From Campylobacterota bacterium (GTDB lineage: Bacteria; Campylobacterota; Campylobacteria; Campylobacterales; Sulfurovaceae): a DNA stretch of 5,051 bases. This document shows positions 1 to 5,051 of this stretch, piece by piece. Where the stretch lies: contig QMKT01000141.1 of assembly GCA_003646505.1 (NCBI GenBank), positions 1-5,051 on the forward strand, in the 5' to 3' direction. The translations under genes were made by a program, and so were the position numbers. Below the pieces are notes generated by a model. It was given only the letters and a program-made list of their open reading frames with translations. It was not told the origin of the DNA and did no database searches. Numbering within the stretch: position 1 is the stretch's first letter; every line of letters begins with the position of its first letter.

Positions 1-175
1 AATAAGACATCCAACTTACTATACCGGCAATTTTTGCACCATCTTCTAAGAGATATGGATCTATGCCAGGAATACTGGATTTATCAAAGATGACGGAAAG
101 TGCAAAGAAGAATAATGCCATTAAGTCGTAAAGCACCTCTAAGGCTTTTTGCTCCACTTGAATAGTTGTAAACAT
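1..175 (-). CDS. Partial unidentified membrane-protein reading frame, cut by the left edge
   Basis: This frame is open from an ATG at 175 (a second ATG lies at 121) to the left edge, with no stop in the window. The part from 121 onward is protein-like: a hydrophobic run MALFFFALSVIF, then DKSSIPGIDPYLLEDG, then a second hydrophobic run starting AKIAGIVSWMSY. This looks like two membrane helices joined by a short polar loop. An acidic EDG followed by a K-x-x-G-I helix start occurs in several small integral membrane proteins, but I cannot name a family. Bases 122-175 lie in the other frame of the NDH-2-like gene and are probably not native to this protein, so the true coding part may begin at 121 or be an internal piece of a gene whose 5' end was lost. 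No ribosome binding site is obvious before either ATG. Existence of real coding sequence here is moderately supported; its function is unknown. Confidence 0.4.
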   Translation of the reverse strand, partial: MFTTIQVEQKALEVLYDLMALFFFALSVIFDKSSIPGIDPYLLEDGAKIAGIVSWMSY

Positions 176-521
176 TATCATCATATTTAAAGAGTTTTGT
201 AACGCTTCCAAGCGCTATAATGAGAGTATCGTAAGGCAGCTCTCCATCACTTAGAAGAATGACTTTCTGGGGAGATTCGATGGATGCTACCGTACTATGT
301 CTAAAAGTGACATTATCATAATTCGCACACAGTGCGAGGAGACTCACAATGGTCTCTTCAAAGGAAGTGTTGCTAGAAATTAGTTCATAGCCCTCTGTTT
401 GCAAAAAATGGTAAGGATGCTGCTCTATCAGCGTTACCTGGATTTCCGGATATTTACTTAGTCGTCGCATTGCTGCTATGCCTCCGTAACTCCCACCAAG
501 TATGACTACATGATGTGGCAT
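84..521 (-). pseudogene. NDH-2-like NAD(P)/FAD oxidoreductase, 3'-truncated (N-terminal FAD domain only)
   Basis: Intact relatives (type II NADH dehydrogenase/sulfide:quinone reductase-like flavoproteins) are about 370-430 residues and pass electrons from NAD(P)H to quinone at the membrane face. Here only 145 residues are read. Numbered from the ATG at 521, the first Rossmann motif VVILGGSYGG spans 5-14 (Ser where the middle Gly of GxGxxG is usual), the FAD-ribose acidic residue is E33, TEGYEL lies at 42-47, and the second FAD motif YDTLIIALGS at 97-106. KSLRGALRL at 125-133 matches the family segment just before the NAD-binding domain. Family resemblance ends there (base about 123); 12 unrelated residues and a TGA follow. 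The NAD(P)H-binding Rossmann fold, the second half of the FAD domain and the C-terminal membrane anchor are absent, so the product should be inactive. The start is ATG 521, six bases after AGGAGG; the GTG at 524 is too close. It has its own promoter, so it is probably not part of the upstream operon. Family call is firm; whether the truncation is biological is not. Confidence 0.8.
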
Positions 522-527
522 CACTTA

Positions 528-533
528 CCTCCT
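528..533 (-). promoter_or_regulatory. Ribosome binding site of the NDH-2-like gene
   Basis: The minus strand reads AGGAGG here, a full Shine-Dalgarno core. It lies six bases before the ATG at 521 but only three before the in-frame GTG at 524, which decides the start in favour of ATG. It is the best ribosome binding site in the window, so the truncated gene still has strong translation signals. Confidence 0.8.
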
Positions 534-557
534 AAACTCTCTAGGATTATTGTCACT

Positions 558-585
558 GATATAGTGTAACAAAGATGTGTGTAAA
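558..585 (-). promoter_or_regulatory. Predicted sigma70-type promoter of the NDH-2-like gene
   Basis: On the minus strand a -35-like TTTACA (585-580) and a -10-like TATATC (563-558) are separated by 16 bases. The predicted start of transcription is around 550, giving a leader of about 30 bases that carries the AGGAGG. The only gene it could serve is the NDH-2-like one. The match is by eye to the consensus and the -10 is imperfect at its last base. Repeats that overlap the -35 box are described separately. Confidence 0.45.
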
Positions 586-600
586 GTGTGTGTAGTTTAC
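564..600. repeat. Direct repeat GTGTAA and GTAAA/TTTAC dyad over the promoter
   Basis: On the plus strand GTGTAA occurs at 564-569 and again at 579-584, a 15-bp period. A GTAAA-N10-TTTAC dyad spans 581-600. Both sit on or just upstream of the predicted -35 box of the NDH-2-like gene, where a repressor or response regulator would be expected to bind. The arms are short and the region is rich in GT, so chance is a real alternative. No regulator family is assigned. Confidence 0.25.
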
Positions 601-637
601 CTCTACGCTATAAATAAATCCTGCTCTCTCTTTGGGC

Positions 638-654
638 ATGGGACAATGTCCCAT
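638..654. promoter_or_regulatory. Perfect 17-bp palindrome, probable operator
   Basis: ATGGGACA-A-TGTCCCAT is perfectly symmetric over 17 bp around one central base. It begins one base after the TAA stop of the lplT-aas gene and its centre is about 60 bp upstream of the -35 box of the NDH-2-like gene, a distance suited to an activator. As RNA it could fold to a 7-bp stem with a 3-base loop, but on the minus strand no U-run follows, so a Rho-independent terminator for lplT-aas is unlikely. On the plus strand TTTT follows, but no plus-strand gene precedes it. A protein-binding site is the more likely reading; the binding protein is unknown. Confidence 0.45.
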
Positions 655-655
655 T

Positions 656-3600
656 TTAAACGTCTGTACTCAATGTAAATGCCAATTTCTTAGCGCCACT
701 AAAATCAGCTTTACCTGTACCAAGTTTCGGTAATTCTTCCACTTTAAAATAAAGACTAGGTACAAAAAGAGGATTCATGTCTAAAGACTTTACTTTCTCT
801 ATTAAGACATCCACCTCCATTTCTCCTTCCAGTAAAAGTACAAGCTTTTCACCTTTCTTTTCATCAGGAAGTGCGGCGATGGCTATTTGGTCTTCTTCTC
901 CCAGTGCTTTTCTTACTTCACCTTCCACAAGACCAAGGCTTACCATCTCTCCTGCCACTTTTGCAAAACGGCTGTAACGGTCAACGATGGTGAGGAATCC
1001 ATCTGCATCCAAGCGACCTTTGTCCCCCGTTACATACCAGCGAATACCGTCTATCTCTTTGATGACAGAATCTGTCTTCTCAGGATCACCAATGTAGCCT
1101 TTCATGATCTGTGTCCCACCGATGAGTATCATGCCTTCTTCACCTGTTTCAAGTGTTTCAAAATTTTCAGGATCTACAATGCGAAAAGAAGAGCCTGGCA
1201 AAGGAAGACCTACTGTACCGATCTTTTGACCTATCTGTGGTTTCCAGACATCAAGCATAAGTACATCAGATATATTACAAGAAGCTACGGGAGTGGTTTC
1301 TGTTGCACCATACCCTTCATAAATATCATGACCAAACTTCTTTTTAAATTCATTACGTATCTCCATAGGCAGTTTTTCTGCACCTGCTACTACCATCCTT
1401 AAGTCTTTGAGCATGACTGGGATGAGTTTACGGTTTTCTGTGTAGAGTCTAAGGAATGTCGCTGTAGCAAAGAGTATGGTTGCTTCATATTTTGCAGCCA
1501 TTTTACCTATGCCAAGTCCATCCGTTGGATCAGGATGGGAAGCCACAGGAATACCTTCGATAAGTGGCAATAAAGTAGTAACAGTTAATCCAAAAGAATG
1601 GAAGATGGGTAAGGTTCCAAGCATGACATCATTATCTGTGGGATTGAGCAAGGTGGTGGTCTGCCTAATGTTCCCCATGATATTTTTATGGCTTAGTTCT
1701 ATTCCTTTGGGTGTACCTTCACTTCCACTTGAAAAGAGTATGGTTGCTGTCTTTTCTGTGTTGGTGTTTTTAACAAACAACAGACTAAGTAACCATGCAG
1801 GCAATAATTTGACCATAAGCAGTGTGACGATTCCTTTGGTTTTACTCATTTGCTCTTTTATCTCTTCAAGGTAGATGACTTCAACGCCTTCAAGTATAGG
1901 TGTCATGTCAAAACCTTTGGCTTTAAGATTTGTGATAAATTGTTTCGACGCAACAATAGTCGAGATATCTGCTATTTTGAGTGCATGAAACAGGCTTTCT
2001 TTCCCAGAGGAGTAGTTTAGGTTTACAATGGTTTTTCCAAGTGTAAGCAGTGCCATATTTCCCATTGAACCTCCTGCTGAGGTAGGTAAGATAAGTCCTA
2101 TGTTTTGACTTTTTTTGACTTTGGGTTTAAGTAGTGAAGCTATCATCAATGTTGCAGTGATAAACTTTTCCCCACTCATTTCTACTCCCGTTGAGTCTGC
2201 CATACAAAGTTTTGAACCTACATTTTTAGCAGTACGTATCCATGCTTTTTGCAAGGGAGGCAGAGACTCTGCATACTCTTTCCAACTTTGGACAGAGAGA
2301 TCAAAAACAGATTTTTTAACCTCTGAAGCATTTGAATGAATATCTATAGCCTCAGCAAAATTGACAGAGATATCTTTACTTTTGCGACGTTTCATTTTTT
2401 TGGATGCATAGGAAAAATTGTCTTCCCACAGTCCTCTAAGATAAAAAGGTATGATGACAGCATTTTCTACCTCTTTGGTTGCCATTTCAAACCCTCTTTG
2501 AAATGTACCCAAATGACCATTGCGTGAGAGGTGTCCTTCTGGGAAAAGGGCTACTGTTTCGCCACGATTCAATGCTTCTGTGACTTTTGTCAATGCACTT
2601 TTACTGCCTCTGCTGGAGATGGGTATGACGCCAAAAAAATCTAAAAATGGTTTAAGATACCATTTGTCATAGTAGTCTCTCTCCATGACAAAACGTATCT
2701 GTTTTGGGTATGCCATCTGTAAGATAGCCCAGTCTAAAAATGAGATATGGTTTCCTAAAAGAAGTATGCCTTTGTCTGACTGGATATGTTTTAGTCCATT
2801 GACATGTAAAGCGTATTTAAACCCTATAACCATACGAACCAAATAACGGATGAGTGATTGCGGTAGTTTGATAATAGTATATACCATACCGATAAAAGCA
2901 ATGGTAGAGACAATGTAAAACAGTCCTACCGATGAGAATTGAAAATAGCCAAATGCAGCGGTTAATATGAGAAACAAAAACATACTTACATTTTGCATGA
3001 AGTTGTTTCCTGCAAGGACTTTACCCAATATTTTTTGAGGGGAGGAAAACTGGATAATGGCATTGAGTGGAACGATGAAAAGTCCTGCAAAGAAACCAAA
3101 AGATAAGATGGCTAACCCCAAAGACCATAAAGTGCTCAGGGAAGGGATCATATAGAGTGAAAGAGCCACACCAAGACTGCCAAGAGGGATGATCCCCGTC
3201 TCTATGTAGTTTTTGCTTACACGTCCTGCAACTATGGACCCCAGTATCATTCCCACTCCGGAAAGTGCCAAGAGACCTTGTGCTGTGATAGTGTTAGTAA
3301 TGCCAAGGGTACTTTTGAGGTGTTCTCCAAAGATGGCTAAAACCACTTGTGAAACACCCCAAAGTACAGAAAGACCGATGATACTCAGCCAGATCGTCTG
3401 ATTTTGTTTTAATACAGCAAGATTGCCTTGTAAATATGAGAGGTTGGTATATTCTTTAGGCTCAAAGGTCATACTCTCATCTATCTGAACAGCTTTGAAT
3501 TTTTTAACCAGTCGTTTGGCTAAAAGATACTCTACTGTACTTGCAGCAATAAGTAAGTATCCAACAGGCGCGATGAAGGTGAGTATCTCTGAGGGGATAA

Positions 3601-4111
3601 CACTGGCATCCTGAAGCAGGTTTTCAAAGAAGATAGAATAGACCACTGCACCTGCAAGGATAGATGCAATAGTCACAGCCTGCACCAAAGCATTTGCTTC
3701 AGCCAGTTTTTCATTTCCTGTCATCTCTTTGATAAGTCCGTACTTTGCCGGGGAATAGATAGCAGATTGTGCTGCAAGTATAAAGGTTAAAACAAAGGCA
3801 ACCCAAAACCAACCCATAGTGTAAGAGAGTAGGATAAGTGTAGTGATACCAATAGCTGCCATGGAGGCATACTCTATGACCTTTGTTTTAGGATACTTGT
3901 CAGATATGAACCCCGCAGGAGAGAAGAGAAAGATAAAAGGCAGAAGTATCAAAGCATTTACGATGGCAGTGAGTATGATAAGCTCGGGACCTTCATAGGC
4001 TTTAAAAATAGTATTTTGCAGAATGATCTTATGTCCCAAGTCTGTCATAGCATTGAGTAGTATGATAAAGATGTAGGGTGTAAATCCGGCTATTTTAAAA
4101 AGTGATCTCAT
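656..4111 (-). CDS. aas: LplT-Aas fusion: lysophospholipid flippase + 2-acyl-lysophospholipid acyltransferase + acyl-ACP synthetase
   Basis: One 1151-residue chain covers what E. coli encodes as lplT and aas: import of lysophospholipid (mainly 2-acyl-glycerophosphoethanolamine) across the inner membrane and its re-acylation with fatty acid activated to acyl-ACP. Residues 1 to about 416 are an MFS transporter of some 12 helices with GFISDKYPKTK (67-77) and the LplT-like YSPAKYGLIKEM (119-130). Residues about 430-620 are PlsC: GNHISFLD gives the H455-x4-D460 catalytic pair, and FPEGH is at 523-527. Residues about 630-1151 are the AMP-binding ligase: P-loop FSSGSEGTPKG (793-803), FHSFGLT (837-843), YEGYGATE (931-938), TGD (1028-1030), RFAKVAGEMVS (1048-1058), and the C-terminal PKLGTGK with the expected adenylation lysine K1134. 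Several blocks match E. coli Aas closely, including GSEG, the GYG-TE block and FAKIAGEMVSL. All key residues are present. ATG 4111 follows AAGG by seven bases and starts straight into helix 1. The gene lies 44 bp behind DUF2461. Such fusions are known in some bacteria. Function is inferred from homology. Confidence 0.93.
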   Translation of the reverse strand: MRSLFKIAGFTPYIFIILLNAMTDLGHKIILQNTIFKAYEGPELIILTAIVNALILLPFIFLFSPAGFISDKYPKTKVIEYASMAAIGITTLILLSYTMGWFWVAFVLTFILAAQSAIYSPAKYGLIKEMTGNEKLAEANALVQAVTIASILAGAVVYSIFFENLLQDASVIPSEILTFIAPVGYLLIAASTVEYLLAKRLVKKFKAVQIDESMTFEPKEYTNLSYLQGNLAVLKQNQTIWLSIIGLSVLWGVSQVVLAIFGEHLKSTLGITNTITAQGLLALSGVGMILGSIVAGRVSKNYIETGIIPLGSLGVALSLYMIPSLSTLWSLGLAILSFGFFAGLFIVPLNAIIQFSSPQKILGKVLAGNNFMQNVSMFLFLILTAAFGYFQFSSVGLFYIVSTIAFIGMVYTIIKLPQSLIRYLVRMVIGFKYALHVNGLKHIQSDKGILLLGNHISFLDWAILQMAYPKQIRFVMERDYYDKWYLKPFLDFFGVIPISSRGSKSALTKVTEALNRGETVALFPEGHLSRNGHLGTFQRGFEMATKEVENAVIIPFYLRGLWEDNFSYASKKMKRRKSKDISVNFAEAIDIHSNASEVKKSVFDLSVQSWKEYAESLPPLQKAWIRTAKNVGSKLCMADSTGVEMSGEKFITATLMIASLLKPKVKKSQNIGLILPTSAGGSMGNMALLTLGKTIVNLNYSSGKESLFHALKIADISTIVASKQFITNLKAKGFDMTPILEGVEVIYLEEIKEQMSKTKGIVTLLMVKLLPAWLLSLLFVKNTNTEKTATILFSSGSEGTPKGIELSHKNIMGNIRQTTTLLNPTDNDVMLGTLPIFHSFGLTVTTLLPLIEGIPVASHPDPTDGLGIGKMAAKYEATILFATATFLRLYTENRKLIPVMLKDLRMVVAGAEKLPMEIRNEFKKKFGHDIYEGYGATETTPVASCNISDVLMLDVWKPQIGQKIGTVGLPLPGSSFRIVDPENFETLETGEEGMILIGGTQIMKGYIGDPEKTDSVIKEIDGIRWYVTGDKGRLDADGFLTIVDRYSRFAKVAGEMVSLGLVEGEVRKALGEEDQIAIAALPDEKKGEKLVLLLEGEMEVDVLIEKVKSLDMNPLFVPSLYFKVEELPKLGTGKADFSGAKKLAFTLSTDV

Positions 4112-4118
4112 TTATTTG

Positions 4119-4124
4119 CCTTTG
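4119..4124 (-). promoter_or_regulatory. Ribosome binding site of lplT-aas
   Basis: The minus strand reads CAAAGG seven bases before the ATG at 4111, a modest Shine-Dalgarno match with good spacing. The rest of the 44-bp gap (4112-4155) is nearly all A and T. It includes a TATATT (4141-4136) that could act as a weak -10 box, but no matching -35 is convincing, so transcription probably runs through from upstream. Confidence 0.5.
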
Positions 4125-4155
4125 TAATATTTTTTAATATACTTAAAATAATTAT

Positions 4156-4863
4156 CTAATAAATCGTCTCTGCTCCGATCTCCTCAACACAAGTAAGTTC
4201 ATAGACCCAGAGATGTAGATCTAACATATCTTCATATATTTTGAAATTACGGTCTATAATAGCTTCAGAGTGAAAGGTACTGTCAGGTGCCAAAGTAGTA
4301 AATGCATACATTGCACCGTGAAGGTAAAGAGTCGCATATCTGTCTTCTTTGTCGCAGCCTAAAGGGTAACGTTTGTATTTTGGTTCAGGTATGCTGTACC
4401 CTTTGGTTTTGAGCTCTTCGAGTATGTGATGCAGACTTTCTCTTTTGGCATCATTTTTAATGTACTCTCTGTAGACTGAAAGTAGAGGGGCTTTAAAATT
4501 ACGTATACCTGTTGCGACAAATACTTCAAAAGGATCGTAGTGCATATAAAAAGAGCTGCTTTGCATACGGTGTGTAGCTCCCTGCCAAAAGATGATACCG
4601 ATACGCTCTTTGATCGGGTCAAGTCTGTGAAATCTCGCATCCCTGTAAATGCGAAAGAGTGATTTATTGATCTTGGGGATGGCATGGATGTTGGGTACAA
4701 GTATCTGCAGGTGCTCACCCATCTCTTTTACATAAGCAATGTTAGGTGCCACAATGTACTTCTCATACGTTTCTCTATGGTCATCAAGCCACTCTTTTGA
4801 ATTGTTAATGATGATGTTGTCTAGGAAGTTAAGTCCTTCTTTTGGAAAACCCTTAAAGTGCAT
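4156..4863 (-). CDS. DUF2461 / TIGR02453 family protein
   Basis: A soluble 235-residue protein of the DUF2461 family, near the usual length of about 210-240; its biochemical role is not known. Numbered from the ATG at 4863, the N-terminus FKGFPKEGLNFLDNIIINNSKEW (3-25) is the family opening, with the conserved NNSKEW at 20-25. NKSLFRIYRDARF (66-78) is the central signature. FYMHYDP (105-111) corresponds to the family FYlhleP segment, and YKRYPLGCDKEDRYA (163-177) to the late kRvPkG block. The usual RFSKDKTPYK is changed here to RFHRLDPIKERIG, so the middle motif is divergent. No signal peptide or membrane helix is seen. ATG 4863 is chosen over TTG 4866 because AGGA lies five bases before it. 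The ATG shares one base with the upstream stop (TGATG), which indicates translational coupling to the DUF218 gene. Co-location with envelope genes hints at an envelope-linked role, but that is only context. Confidence 0.85.
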   Translation of the reverse strand: MHFKGFPKEGLNFLDNIIINNSKEWLDDHRETYEKYIVAPNIAYVKEMGEHLQILVPNIHAIPKINKSLFRIYRDARFHRLDPIKERIGIIFWQGATHRMQSSSFYMHYDPFEVFVATGIRNFKAPLLSVYREYIKNDAKRESLHHILEELKTKGYSIPEPKYKRYPLGCDKEDRYATLYLHGAMYAFTTLAPDSTFHSEAIIDRNFKIYEDMLDLHLWVYELTCVEEIGAETIY

Positions 4864-5051
4864 CAAATTCCTTTTATCTTTTGCCAGATTAAGCCTATAA
4901 ATTCATGAATGGCTATACGGGATTTTTCAAGTGCATGTGAAGAAAAAATTTTAGTATAGTTTAAATTCTGTATGCTCCCTAAATGGTTTGTAGGTGCAGG
5001 TATAGGGCTTAGCCCTTCATGAGTGAAGAACTTTAGTGCTCTTGTCATGTG
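4863..5051 (-). CDS. C-terminal end of a DUF218 (ElyC/SanA/YdcF-like) protein, 5' end outside the window
   Basis: The frame enters from the right edge and ends at TGA 4863-4865, giving 62 residues including the His before the first visible Met. The piece HMTRALKFFTHEGLSPIPAPTN fits the late DUF218 segment, in which family members read roughly SAYHMPRA-x-F-x-x-x-G-x-x-x-x-P-A-P-T. The ending SRIAIHEFIGLIWQKIKG fits the family ending ALHE-(Y/W)-LG-LLWYRL-G. ElyC and SanA in E. coli are inner-membrane or periplasmic proteins tied to peptidoglycan and envelope polysaccharide homeostasis; the exact reaction is unsettled. The Met at 5048 is probably internal, not the start, since family members are usually 200-260 residues and the match continues across it. 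The gene overlaps the DUF2461 start by one base, so the two are likely co-translated. Identification rests on the C-terminal motifs only. Confidence 0.72.
   Translation of the reverse strand, partial: HMTRALKFFTHEGLSPIPAPTNHLGSIQNLNYTKIFSSHALEKSRIAIHEFIGLIWQKIKGI
4869..4875 (-). promoter_or_regulatory. Ribosome binding site of the DUF2461 gene, inside the upstream gene
   Basis: The minus strand reads AAAAGGA within the last codons (Lys-Gly) of the DUF218 gene, five bases before ATG 4863. The alternative TTG at 4866 would be only two bases away, so the site decides the start and supports coupled translation. Confidence 0.6.

Noticed and set aside
84..125. Simple frameshift in an otherwise intact NDH-2 gene
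   Set aside because: The other open frame past the break encodes a hydrophobic membrane-type sequence and not the NAD-binding Rossmann segment expected next, so shifting frame does not restore the family.
522..524. GTG at 524 as start of the NDH-2-like gene
   Set aside because: Only three bases separate it from AGGAGG; the ATG at 521 has the better six-base spacing.
638..654. Rho-independent terminator for lplT-aas
   Set aside because: The stem would be 7 bp with a 3-base loop, but the coding strand continues GCCCAAAGAG with no U-run, so the intrinsic terminator pattern is missing.
887..1402. 171-codon plus-strand open frame, and similar plus-strand frames at 777-977, 1476-1874, 2115-2339, 2336-2527 and 3213-3401
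   Set aside because: All lie inside the antisense of the lplT-aas coding region, which has clear domain motifs throughout; their translations are low-complexity or Cys/Tyr-rich without any recognised motif, and no convincing start signals were seen.
4127..4145. AT-rich inverted repeat AATATT...AATATA as a terminator between DUF2461 and lplT-aas
   Set aside because: The stem would be all A-T and short; such words are expected by chance in a gap that is nearly pure A and T.
4359..4718. 119-codon minus-strand open frame in another phase
   Set aside because: It is contained within the DUF2461 gene, whose family motifs run through the whole stretch; the alternative translation has no recognisable features.
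5046..5048. ATG at 5048 as the start of a 61-residue small protein
   Set aside because: The translation matches the C-terminal end of DUF218 proteins, and the codon before it (His) continues the family pattern SAYHM, so the Met is probably internal to a gene cut by the window edge.
1..5051. tRNA, rRNA, CRISPR array, insertion sequence, phage or defence genes
   Set aside because: No repeats with regular spacing, no transposase-like or cloverleaf-like sequence, and almost all of the window is accounted for by the genes listed.

Overview
The window reads as a stretch of a moderately AT-rich bacterial chromosome or metagenomic contig, with every supportable gene on the minus strand. The gene set (a three-domain LplT-PlsC-AMP-ligase protein, a DUF2461 protein and a short-loop NDH-2-like flavoprotein) and the protein style suggest a Campylobacterota (epsilonproteobacterial) organism of the Sulfurovum/Sulfurimonas kind. 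That placement comes from remembered family resemblance only; no marker gene is present.

Reading in the direction of transcription (right to left): the window opens inside a DUF218 (ElyC/SanA/YdcF-like) envelope gene, of which only the last 62 codons are seen (4863-5051). Its TGA stop shares one base with the ATG of a DUF2461 gene (4156-4863). After a 44-bp AT-rich gap comes a 1151-residue protein (656-4111). It joins an LplT-type lysophospholipid flippase, a PlsC acyltransferase and an AMP-binding acyl-ACP synthetase in one chain, the single-protein equivalent of the E. coli lplT-aas pair. The three genes look like one transcription unit, and two of them belong to the cell envelope: phospholipid repair and, probably, peptidoglycan or envelope polysaccharide control.

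A 134-bp intergenic region (522-655) follows. It holds a perfect 17-bp palindrome directly behind the lplT-aas stop, a sigma70-type promoter with operator-like repeats, and a strong ribosome binding site. These lead into an NDH-2-like NAD(P)/FAD oxidoreductase (84-521). That gene keeps only its N-terminal FAD-binding third: homology stops near base 123, and after 12 unrelated codons the frame ends. From the same point to the left edge a different minus-strand frame encodes the hydrophobic start of an unidentified membrane protein. The left end is therefore either a real deletion/fusion junction or an assembly chimera, and it is the main anomaly of the window.

No tRNA, rRNA, CRISPR array, insertion sequence or phage gene was seen. 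No clearly new defence or mobile system is apparent.
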